Both the position numbers and the translations under genes were made by a program. Source: Metaruminococcus_A sp900762715 (GTDB lineage: Bacteria > Bacillota > Clostridia > Oscillospirales > Ruminococcaceae). From it: a stretch of 7,615 bases of DNA. The notes beneath the pieces are model-generated. The model did no database searches, was not told where the DNA came from, and saw only the letters and a list, made by a program, of their open reading frames with translations. The DNA lies in NCBI GenBank assembly GCA_048204295.1, contig DBFBLF010000106.1, forward strand, positions 1-7,615, in the 5' to 3' direction. Of the stretch, positions 1 through 5,582 are shown piece after piece. How positions within the stretch are numbered: position 1 is the first letter of the stretch; each line of letters begins with the position of its first letter.

Positions 1-1335
1 ATTCAGGTTCCGGGTTTCCGCAAGGGAAAAGCGCCCCGTAAGCTGATTGAGAAAATGTACGGCGTTGAAGTGTTTTATGAAGACGCCATCAATAACTCTT
101 ATCCGGCGGCGTTGGAAGAGGCCGTCAAAGAGGCGGAGCTCGAACTGGTAGACCGCCCGGAAGTTGAAATTACCGCAGTCAACAAAGAAGACGGCTACAC
201 CTTTAAGGCCGTTTGTATTGTTAAGCCTGAAGTTGAAGTTTCCGATTATAAGGGAATAAAAGTTACTAAAACCGTCAATCCTGTGGGTGACGCAGAAGTT
301 AGCGCCGAGCTTGGCCGGATGCAGGAAAGAAACGCCCGTACCATTACGGTTGAGGGCAGATCCGCTGAAATGGGTGACACCGTCGTATTTGATTTTGACG
401 GCTCTCTTGACGGCGTTCCGTTTGACGGTGGCAAAGCTGAGGATTTCAGCCTGGAGCTTGGCTCCGGCCAGTTTATCCCGGGCTTTGAAGAGCAGATGGT
501 CGGCCACAACGCTGGCGAGGAATTTGACGTAAATGTCACGTTCCCGGAGGATTACCATGCGGAAGAGCTCAAAGGCAAACCGGCTGTTTTTAAAATCAAG
601 CTGCACGAAATTAAAAGCAAAGAGCTACCTGAACTTGACGACGAGTTTGCAAAAGACGTCAGCGAGTTCGATACCCTTGACGCACTGAAAGCTGATATTA
701 AAGCAAAAGCTGAAGAGCGGAACAAAAAAGCTGCTGACGAGCAGGTTGAAAACGACTTGGTTGACGCGGTTGTCGCCAACATGAAAGCGGAAATTCCGGA
801 AGTCATGTTTGAAAACCGCACCCAGGAGGCCGTCAATGAATTTGCATATCGCCTGCAGTCTCAGGGAATGAGCCTTGACCTCTACCTGCAGTACACCGGT
901 ATGGATGCGGACGCGCTAAAAGAGTCTTTCCGTGCCCAGTCTGAAAAACAGGTCAAAATTCGCTTGGCCCTTGAGAAAATTGTAGAACTTGAAAATATTG
1001 TCCCGTCTGAGGACGATATCAACGAACAGTACAAGAAAATGGCGGAGCAGTACAATATGGAAGCCGATAAGATCAAAGAGATCGTTCCGTCTGATGATAT
1101 TGTTAAAGACCTCGCTATGAATAAAGCGATTGACTTGATTCGGGATTCCGCAGTCATCACCGAAAAGAAAGCGACCGCTAAAAAAGCCTCTTCGAAAAAA
1201 ACTGCTTCTAAAAAAGCGGAGGCAAAAGATGAGGCTGCTGAAGGCGGAGAAGAAAAGAAAGCTCCGGCAAAGAAGACTGCTGCGAAAAAGTCCACAGCGA
1301 AGAAAACAGAAACCAAGGCTGAAGACGCCGAGTAA
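1..1335 (+). CDS. tig: Trigger factor, ribosome-associated chaperone and peptidyl-prolyl isomerase (5' end outside window)
   Basis: Trigger factor docks at the ribosomal exit tunnel and shields nascent chains; its FKBP-type domain isomerises prolyl bonds. The frame is open from base 1 and ends with TAA at 1333-1335, so 444 codons are visible. By comparison with the roughly 430-residue family, about 40 N-terminal residues are missing. Visible residues 5-12 read GFRKGKAP, the ribosome-binding signature loop. The FKBP domain lies near residues 123-204 (GDTVVFDFDG, then a GSGQFIPGFEEQMVG stretch), followed by the helical SurA-like C-terminal domain to about residue 380. The last 57 residues (388-444) are an unstructured-looking Lys/Ala tail (18 Lys, 15 Ala, AKK-type repeats) ending in acidic EDAE, not part of the core fold. 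The internal ATG at 55 is not the start, because the family motif lies upstream of it. It is the first visible gene of a tig-clpP-clpX cluster, with clpP starting 39 nt downstream. Confidence 0.97.
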   Translation: MQVPGFRKGKAPRKLIEKMYGVEVFYEDAINNSYPAALEEAVKEAELELVDRPEVEITAVNKEDGYTFKAVCIVKPEVEVSDYKGIKVTKTVNPVGDAEVSAELGRMQERNARTITVEGRSAEMGDTVVFDFDGSLDGVPFDGGKAEDFSLELGSGQFIPGFEEQMVGHNAGEEFDVNVTFPEDYHAEELKGKPAVFKIKLHEIKSKELPELDDEFAKDVSEFDTLDALKADIKAKAEERNKKAADEQVENDLVDAVVANMKAEIPEVMFENRTQEAVNEFAYRLQSQGMSLDLYLQYTGMDADALKESFRAQSEKQVKIRLALEKIVELENIVPSEDDINEQYKKMAEQYNMEADKIKEIVPSDDIVKDLAMNKAIDLIRDSAVITEKKATAKKASSKKTASKKAEAKDEAAEGGEEKKAPAKKTAAKKSTAKKTETKAEDAE

Positions 1336-1374
1336 TTTAAAACGCAGGCGTCCGGATATTTTGGAGGCGTTAGT

Positions 1375-1962
1375 ATGAGTTTAGTACCATATGTAGTAGA
1401 ACAGACCAACCGTGGGGAGCGTTCGTACGATATTTTTTCCAGGCTCCTTAACGACAGGATTATCATGCTGTCGGAAGAAATAAACGATGTGACTGCCAGC
1501 TTGGTTGTTGCGCAGCTGCTTCATTTGGAAGGGCAGGATCCTGAGAAGGATATCAGCCTTTACATCAACAGCCCCGGAGGGTCCATTACCGCCGGCATGG
1601 CGATTTATGACACCATGAATTATATTAAATGCGATGTTTCCACCATCTGCATCGGCATGGCAGCTTCAATGGGGGCGTTTCTTCTTTCCAGCGGTGCTAA
1701 AGGAAAACGTTTTGCTCTTCCAAACGCTGAGATTATGATTCATCAGCCCTTAATTGGCGGCGGTCTCAGCGGGCAGGCGACTGATATACAAATCCATACC
1801 AACCATCTGATGCGGACCAAAGAAAAAATGAACCGGATTCTTGCGCAAAATACAGGGAAAACCTATGAGGAAGTGCAGCGGGATACGGAGCGCGATAATT
1901 TTATGTACGCGGAAGAAGCGAAGGAATACGGCCTTGTGGATAAGGTTATTGTCAACCGGTAA
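1375..1962 (+). CDS. clpP: ATP-dependent Clp protease proteolytic subunit ClpP
   Basis: ClpP is the serine protease that forms a double-heptamer barrel and degrades proteins unfolded by ClpX (next gene) or ClpC/ClpA in the cytoplasm. The 195-aa length is normal for the family. By alignment with E. coli ClpP the catalytic triad is Ser98 (in GMAASMGAF), His123 (MIHQPL) and Asp174 (RDTERD). The oxyanion-side motif INSPGGS is at 65-70, and the N-terminal loop MSLVPYVVEQT is typical. The loop after His123 (IGGGLSGQATD) is two residues longer than in E. coli and B. subtilis ClpP. The start is supported by GGAGG at 1363-1367, 7 nt before the ATG, and there is no propeptide of the E. coli kind. No promoter is evident in the 39-nt gap after tig, so cotranscription is likely. 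Confidence 0.98.
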   Translation: MSLVPYVVEQTNRGERSYDIFSRLLNDRIIMLSEEINDVTASLVVAQLLHLEGQDPEKDISLYINSPGGSITAGMAIYDTMNYIKCDVSTICIGMAASMGAFLLSSGAKGKRFALPNAEIMIHQPLIGGGLSGQATDIQIHTNHLMRTKEKMNRILAQNTGKTYEEVQRDTERDNFMYAEEAKEYGLVDKVIVNR

Positions 1963-1977
1963 ATTGATTAAAATGCT

Positions 1978-2005
1978 TACCTCCTCCGATTTATCGGGGG
2001 AGGTA
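1978..2005 (+). other. 12-bp hairpin just after clpP, without a U run
   Basis: The arms 1978-1989 and 1994-2005 pair over 12 bp with one G-U pair around a 4-nt loop, 15 nt after the clpP stop. No T run follows (TTCGTAAAC), so it is not a classical intrinsic terminator. It may protect the clpP 3' end or separate clpP and clpX mRNA stability; this role is inferred. Confidence 0.55.
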
Positions 2006-2150
2006 TTCGTAAACAGGGAACTATTGGTAAAGAAATTTCCGCTGATGCCACACGGTGCGGTACGCTGTGGGGCTGGCTGAACGCGGTCTGAACCAAATCG
2101 CCCCAAAAACGCTTCCGGCGTGGGGACATGCGCGGTTCCCATTTATACTT

Positions 2151-2190
2151 ATCTTATCATTTCTCAGGCTTCGCATGATAAGATTTTTTT
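2151..2190 (+). terminator. Weak intrinsic terminator or attenuator upstream of clpX
   Basis: Arms 2151-2160 and 2175-2184 form a 10-bp, AT-rich stem (two G-C pairs) with a 14-nt loop, followed by a T run at 2184-2190. The shape fits an intrinsic terminator, but the stem is weak. It sits about 40 nt before the clpX start, so it would lower read-through from clpP into clpX rather than end an operon. The loop bases 2168-2174 are complementary to 2214-2220 beside the clpX ribosome binding site. Confidence 0.5.
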
Positions 2191-2230
2191 ACTTTCACAA
2201 AATTTGTGCCGATGCGAAGCGGCGGAATGG

Positions 2231-3571
2231 ATGATGAATATGGCAGGATTCGAAGAATCCAAAGTGCCGCGCTGCAGTTTCTGCGGAAAGTCGGAATTTC
2301 AGGTCAACCGTCTTCTCTACGGAAATGGTGCGTTTATCTGTGACGAATGCGTATCGCTCTGCTATCAGATGCTGGTGGACGATGGTTTGGTAAAGGCGGC
2401 GCCTTCAAATGGTGTAAGCGCCCAGTTCCGGCCGGAGGACGTTATGATTTTGAAACCGCAGGAAATTAAGGCGGTTCTCGATGAGTATGTCATTGGGCAG
2501 GATGCGGCTAAGGTAGCGCTTGCGGTTTCGGTTTACAACCATTATAAAAGAATTTTTTACAGCGGGGATAACGACGTTGAGCTCCAAAAAAGCAACGTTC
2601 TTCTGCTAGGACCTACCGGCGTTGGCAAAACAATGCTTGCCCAAACCCTTGCCAAACTCCTGAACGTTCCCTTTGCCATTGCGGACGCCACCACTCTGAC
2701 TGAGGCCGGTTATGTCGGAGAAGACGTTGAAAATGTTCTTCTGCGGCTGATTCAGGCGGCGGATTACGATGTGGAGGCCGCTGAACGCGGTATCATCTAT
2801 ATCGATGAAATTGATAAGATTGCACGCAAGAGTGAAAACACTTCGATTACCCGTGACGTCAGCGGTGAGGGCGTACAGCAGGCCCTTCTTAAAATTGTTG
2901 AGGGGACCGTATCCAACGTGCCTCCCCAGGGTGGGCGGAAGCATCCGCAGCAGGAATTTATTCAGATTGACACCAAGAACATCCTCTTTATCTGCGGCGG
3001 CGCTTTTGACGGGGTTGAGAAGATTATTCAGAAACGGATGGGCACTTCCGGTCTCGGCTTCGGCGCGAAAATTCGTGATAAGGCAGAAGAGGAAGCTTCC
3101 CGTCTGATGCAGCATGTCACCCCGCACGATTTGGTGCGGTTTGGGCTGATTCCCGAACTGGTAGGCCGCCTGCCGGTCATTACCACCCTCTCAGAGCTTG
3201 ACGAGAACGCGCTGGTACGGATTTTGACGGAACCTAAAAACGCGATGATCAAGCAGTACCAGTCTCTCTTTAAGATGGACGATATTGAGTTGGAATTTAC
3301 AAATGACGCTCTCGTAGCAATTGCTAAAAAAACGCTGGAGCGTAAAACCGGGGCGCGCGGCCTGCGCGGCATTATGGAGGGGGTACTCTCCAAGCTGATG
3401 TTCGACGCGCCGAGTGATGAAACCTTGAGAAAGGTTATTATTACGGCCGAATGCGTGGAGGGAACCGGAGAACCGGAGCTGATCCGGGGCGAAAAGCCCA
3501 AGCATATGAAGACTTCTTCGGCCAAAAGCCTTTCACCGGCGAAACGGGAGCCAAAGAAAAAATCAAGCTGA
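2231..3571 (+). CDS. clpX: ATP-dependent Clp protease ATP-binding subunit ClpX
   Basis: ClpX is a hexameric AAA+ unfoldase that recognises tagged substrates and threads them into ClpP, encoded just upstream. Numbered from the ATG at 2231 (446 aa), it shows the N-terminal zinc-binding domain (Cys15, Cys18, Cys37, Cys40), Walker A GPTGVGKT at 127-134, pore loop GYVGED at 160-165, Walker B with IIYIDEID at 188-195, the RKH loop at 236-238, the ClpP-docking IGF-type loop as LGF at 275-277, the Arg-finger segment ELVGRLP around Arg313, and sensor 2 GARGLR at 374-379. The C-terminus carries a Lys/Ser-rich tail (about 424-446). The frame is open upstream to a GTG at 2120, but that would translate the 2151-2190 hairpin and adds nothing ClpX-like. 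Starts at 2231, 2234 or 2240 are possible. A weak GGCGGA at 2221-2226 spaces best with 2231 or 2234. The 3' end is followed by a strong terminator. Confidence 0.97.
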   Translation: MMNMAGFEESKVPRCSFCGKSEFQVNRLLYGNGAFICDECVSLCYQMLVDDGLVKAAPSNGVSAQFRPEDVMILKPQEIKAVLDEYVIGQDAAKVALAVSVYNHYKRIFYSGDNDVELQKSNVLLLGPTGVGKTMLAQTLAKLLNVPFAIADATTLTEAGYVGEDVENVLLRLIQAADYDVEAAERGIIYIDEIDKIARKSENTSITRDVSGEGVQQALLKIVEGTVSNVPPQGGRKHPQQEFIQIDTKNILFICGGAFDGVEKIIQKRMGTSGLGFGAKIRDKAEEEASRLMQHVTPHDLVRFGLIPELVGRLPVITTLSELDENALVRILTEPKNAMIKQYQSLFKMDDIELEFTNDALVAIAKKTLERKTGARGLRGIMEGVLSKLMFDAPSDETLRKVIITAECVEGTGEPELIRGEKPKHMKTSSAKSLSPAKREPKKKSS

Positions 3572-3604
3572 ATTGCGCAGCGGAATTAGATTGTTTAAAT
3601 GTTT

Positions 3605-3645
3605 CAGGGGCGGTTACCGTTTACACGGTAACCGCCCCTGTTTTT
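3605..3645 (+). terminator. Strong intrinsic terminator after clpX
   Basis: A perfect 16-bp GC-rich stem (3605-3620 with 3625-3640) and 4-nt loop are followed by five T residues (3641-3645), 33 nt after the clpX stop. It closes the tig-clpP-clpX unit. On the minus strand the flank is only AAACATTTAA, so termination of the converging DUF4364 gene here would be weaker. Confidence 0.93.
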
Positions 3646-3723
3646 GTTGCTGTAAATTCAACCTTGCAGTATAAAAACTCCATAGCCGTCAATAGGAAAG
3701 TCTTTGCCGCACTTTAAATGCTT

Positions 3724-3739
3724 GGCGGTTTAAACCGCC
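3724..3739. repeat. 16-bp perfect palindrome between converging clpX and DUF4364 genes
   Basis: GGCGGTTT and AAACCGCC are perfectly self-complementary. As RNA it gives a 6-bp hairpin with a TTAA loop. It lies about 40 bp beyond the 3' end of the minus-strand gene, so it may act as that gene's terminator, although no clear U run follows on the minus strand. It could also be a protein site. The rest of 3646-3779 shows no gene. Confidence 0.5.
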
Positions 3740-3779
3740 GTATACGTTTGTAAGGGAACAGACGCGCTTTTCAGCAATG

Positions 3780-4376
3780 TCATTTTGTTTCAAAGCTGTC
3801 CAGCAGTTCGCCGAAAGCGTTCTTGTTGCCAATTCCCACGGCGAGGATGGTGCGGTAAAGAAGACCAATTTGTTTTTCAAAGTTGAGCTTCATAATCTCC
3901 GCCTGAGTTTCGTTATTTGCGTACATTGTAAGCTGCATCAGGTCGCTTCCCACATCCTGAATCCGGCATTGGACAAGGTAGCCGTCTTCAACGTGCTTGA
4001 GGGTGATGTCAACATTTTTTTTCCGTTCAAGCTTTGTTAAAAGCTGCAGGGCAATCGCCACCACCTTGTCTTTGAGAGAACGCGGCAGGCTGGATTGGAG
4101 CTTATGCGCGCTGTCCAGCCCAAGCGGCGTAATTTTGTATTTCAACTCGCCGTTTTGGTTTGTTTCCTCAATGTGCCCAGACTCCAGCAGCCCTTTGAGC
4201 GCCGAAGTGTAGGAAAAGTAATTGACAAGCCCTTCGCTTTGAAAAACGTAGTTGAGCTGGTCCGGGGTGAGCGGCTCTGAAATGGTTGAAAGCAGGTAGC
4301 AGACCAGCAGCTTGATTTCGTATGGATCTACAAGGCCTCCGGGTTCTATCCCGGCAAAATAATGTTCAAAATCCAA
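3780..4376 (-). CDS. DUF4364 family protein, winged-helix-like
   Basis: The 198-aa product resembles the DUF4364 family (Pfam PF14277 from memory), small proteins common in Clostridia with no established function. The N-terminal half looks like a winged helix: residues 18-90 contain PYEIKLLVCYLL, then a helix-turn-helix-like LTPDQLNYVFQ...NYFSYTSALKGLLESGHIE, and a wing-like LKYKITPLGLDSAH. SLPRSLKDK follows at 96-104, then a predicted alpha/beta C-terminal domain. No membrane segment or signal peptide is seen. I chose TTG at 4376 because AGGGG (4388-4384) lies 7 nt before it and the predicted transcript starts near 4417. The in-frame ATG at 4409 would add 11 residues, but its leader would be only about 8 nt. 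It is divergent from the PPK2 gene, with mirror-image promoters, and converges on clpX. A DNA-binding role is plausible from the fold but not shown. The family is fairly sure; the function is unknown. Confidence 0.85.
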   Translation of the reverse strand: MDFEHYFAGIEPGGLVDPYEIKLLVCYLLSTISEPLTPDQLNYVFQSEGLVNYFSYTSALKGLLESGHIEETNQNGELKYKITPLGLDSAHKLQSSLPRSLKDKVVAIALQLLTKLERKKNVDITLKHVEDGYLVQCRIQDVGSDLMQLTMYANNETQAEIMKLNFEKQIGLLYRTILAVGIGNKNAFGELLDSFETK

Positions 4377-4423
4377 AGGGAATCCCCTCACAATCAATGA
4401 AAATAACATGTTAACCTGTTTCT

Positions 4424-4452
4424 ATTATACCTTGCTTTGAGGCGTTTTTCAA
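4424..4452 (-). promoter_or_regulatory. Sigma-A-type promoter of the DUF4364 gene
   Basis: On the minus strand, TTGAAA (4452-4447) is followed by exactly 17 bp and then a perfect TATAAT (4429-4424). The predicted start is an A near 4417, giving a leader of about 40 nt to the TTG start at 4376. The -35 box overlaps one arm of the inverted repeat at 4447-4485. Confidence 0.85.
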
Positions 4453-4485
4453 GAAAAGCGGAAAAGGGCTGGAATTTTCTTGTAA
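4447..4485. repeat. Long inverted repeat containing both divergent -35 boxes, candidate operator
   Basis: The left arm TTTCAAGAAAA (4447-4457) and the reverse complement of the right arm (4475-4485), TTACAAGAAAA, match at 10 of 11 positions, with a 17-bp centre. The inner 8 bp (CAAGAAAA/TTTTCTTG) are perfect. Each arm covers a -35 hexamer, so a dimeric protein bound here would affect both promoters. Part of the symmetry comes from shared -35 consensus, but the GAAAA extension does not. Confidence 0.6.
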
Positions 4486-4508
4486 GACGGCGGCCCAGTG
4501 GTTATAAT
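4480..4508 (+). promoter_or_regulatory. Sigma-A-type promoter of the PPK2 gene
   Basis: TTGTAA (4480-4485), a 17-bp spacer and a perfect TATAAT (4503-4508) predict a start near 4515, about 17 nt before the ATG at 4532. Its upstream element TTTTC preceding the -35 box is identical to that of the divergent promoter. Confidence 0.85.
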
Positions 4509-4531
4509 AAAGGGGAAAGAGGTGGTAAATC

Positions 4532-5374
4532 ATGGATTTATCTGAACTGCGGTACCGCCCGGGGAAAGAGCTGGATGATTATGAAACTGTCCCGACCATT
4601 AAGCTTGCCAAGGAAAACGCCCTTTCCAGGATTGAGGAAAACAAAGTGCGGATGGCCCTTTTACAGGATAAGCTCTATGCGGAAGGGAAAAACGCCCTTC
4701 TTCTCATCCTGCAGGGGATGGACACTTCCGGTAAGGACAGCGCGATCAAGCATGTTTTAACCGGTCTCAATCCACAGGGGGTTGAGGTGACCAGCTTTAA
4801 AGCGCCCAATGCCACCGAGCTGGAGCACGATTACATGTGGCGGACTGACCGTGCGCTGCCGCCCAAAGGGAAAATTGGTGTATTCAACCGTTCCTATTAC
4901 GAGGATATTCTGGTGGTTCGGGTTCACAGCCTGGTTCCCGGCCGTGGAATGGAGGATAAAGCTTTCTGGAAGATGCGCTGCCGGCAGATTCGGGATAAGG
5001 AGCAGTACCTGCTGGAGAACGGGATTGTCCCGGTCAAGGTTTTTTTTCATATTTCCAAAGGGGAACAGGCCGAACGGCTTTTAAAAAGGATTGACGATCC
5101 CGAGAAAAATTGGAAGTTTGACGCGGCCGATATGAAAGAGCGCGCCTTTTGGGAGGATTACCAGCGGGCCTATCAGGAAGCCTTTGAGGGAACTTCCACC
5201 AAGGAAATTCCCTGGTATATCGTCCCGGCTGATAAAAAGTGGTACGCCCGGTTCCTCCTTTCGGAAATCCTGCTTGAAGAACTGGAACGGCTGGAGCCGG
5301 AGTATCCGGTCGTGTCAAAGCAGCAGAGGGAAACGCTGGAACAGTACCGTGCACTGCTGGAAAAAGATAAATAG
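4532..5374 (+). CDS. PPK2-family polyphosphate:nucleotide phosphotransferase
   Basis: PPK2 enzymes move phosphate between inorganic polyphosphate and nucleotides (AMP, ADP or GDP, depending on class) in the cytoplasm. The 280-aa single-domain protein fits the TIGR03709-type subgroup (PF03976), recognised from memory. Walker A is GMDTSGKD at 62-69, and Walker B with the start of the lid is IGVFNRSYYED at 115-125. Other family blocks are IKHVLTGLNPQG (72-83), SFKAPNATELEHDYMWR (88-104), KRIDDPEKNWKF (185-196), ERAFWEDYQRAY (203-214) and PWYIVPADKKWYAR (227-240). The start is supported by GAGGTGG at 4519-4525, 6 nt before the ATG. Substrate class (AMP versus ADP) cannot be fixed from sequence by eye. 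The gene is monocistronic, with its own promoter and a strong terminator, and is divergent from the DUF4364 gene. No ppk1 or exopolyphosphatase gene is in the window. Inference: it could regenerate nucleoside di- or triphosphates from stored polyphosphate. Confidence 0.94.
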   Translation: MDLSELRYRPGKELDDYETVPTIKLAKENALSRIEENKVRMALLQDKLYAEGKNALLLILQGMDTSGKDSAIKHVLTGLNPQGVEVTSFKAPNATELEHDYMWRTDRALPPKGKIGVFNRSYYEDILVVRVHSLVPGRGMEDKAFWKMRCRQIRDKEQYLLENGIVPVKVFFHISKGEQAERLLKRIDDPEKNWKFDAADMKERAFWEDYQRAYQEAFEGTSTKEIPWYIVPADKKWYARFLLSEILLEELERLEPEYPVVSKQQRETLEQYRALLEKDK

Positions 5375-5406
5375 AGCAGTCTCTATATTCTCCCAAATAT
5401 ATTGTG

Positions 5407-5440
5407 AAAAAACGCATCCGATATTCGGATGCGTTTTTTT
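5407..5440 (+). terminator. Strong intrinsic terminator after the PPK2 gene
   Basis: A GC-rich 9-bp stem (5413-5421 with 5425-5433) has a 3-nt loop, six A residues upstream and seven T residues downstream (5434-5440). Because both flanks are A/T runs it could work in both directions, although no minus-strand gene lies immediately to the right. Confidence 0.93.
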
Positions 5441-5480
5441 CTGATTATGTATGTAAATGTCTACACCTATCGATTCGTAA

Positions 5481-5513
5481 TTGTGTATGATTAAACTGCA
5501 CGAAGTTACACAA
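5481..5513. repeat. Separated 7-bp inverted repeat upstream of the ribbon-helix-helix promoter
   Basis: TTGTGTA (5481-5487) and TACACAA (5507-5513) are perfect reverse complements 19 bp apart, ending about 20 bp before the predicted -35 box. In this AT-rich gap (5441-5582), which has no gene, such a repeat could be an upstream operator or chance. Confidence 0.3.
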
Positions 5514-5533
5514 CATTATGAAACTGATGGGAA

Positions 5534-5562
5534 TTGTTTCCTTTAGTGTTAAAGGGTACAAT
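5534..5562 (+). promoter_or_regulatory. Predicted promoter of the ribbon-helix-helix/SLOG unit
   Basis: TTGTTT (5534-5539), 17 bp, then TACAAT (5557-5562). The -35 box is a weak match and the -10 is good. The predicted start near 5569 leaves about 14 nt to the ATG, which includes GGAGG at 5571-5575. The spacer holds a perfect inverted repeat, which supports a regulated promoter. Confidence 0.6.
5540..5555. repeat. Inverted repeat in the promoter spacer, candidate operator
   Basis: CCTTTA (5540-5545) and TAAAGG (5550-5555) are perfect reverse complements around a GTGT spacer, placed exactly between the -35 and -10 boxes. A repressor bound here would block RNA polymerase. The adjacent ribbon-helix-helix protein is a natural candidate, by analogy with autoregulated members of that fold. 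Confidence 0.5.
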
Positions 5563-5582
5563 GGTAGCAGGGAGGATACGGT

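Larger units (their letters stand above)
1963..2230 (+). other. Structured clpP-clpX intergenic region, possible clpX leader
   Basis: This 268-nt gap contains no convincing gene. It holds several potential RNA hairpins: 1978-2005 (12-bp stem), 2048-2070 (CCACA/TGTGG), 2101-2125 (CCCC/GGGG and ACGC/GCGT, loop 2113-2117, with an A bulge) and 2151-2184 (before a T run). GGGGC at 2069-2073 can also pair with GCCCC at 2100-2104, so alternative folds exist. A TATACT at 2144-2149 could be a -10 box, but the matching -35 position is poor, so I do not call a promoter. I recognise no known riboswitch or small RNA here. Confidence 0.5.

Noticed and set aside
882..1466. 194-codon open frame on the minus strand opposite tig and the start of clpP
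   Set aside because: It is antisense to two confidently identified genes. Its low-complexity Phe/Ala/Ser composition comes from the Lys/Ala tail codons, and it has no recognisable domain.
1750..2142. 130-codon minus-strand frame over the clpP end and spacer
   Set aside because: It mostly mirrors clpP codons, has no ribosome binding site I can see, and has no recognisable motif.
2120..2230. GTG start at 2120 that would lengthen ClpX by 37 residues
   Set aside because: The added residues have no ClpX similarity, the stretch contains a terminator-like hairpin with a T run, and ATG codons at 2231-2240 directly precede the zinc-finger domain.
4377..4409. Upstream ATG at 4409 as the DUF4364 start
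   Set aside because: The predicted transcript begins only about 8 nt before it, while TTG at 4376 has a well-spaced AGGGG. It is kept as an alternative, not excluded.
5034..5417. 127-codon minus-strand frame opposite the PPK2 gene
   Set aside because: It is antisense to conserved PPK2 motifs and crosses the PPK2 3' end with a Pro/Arg-rich product typical of a shadow frame.
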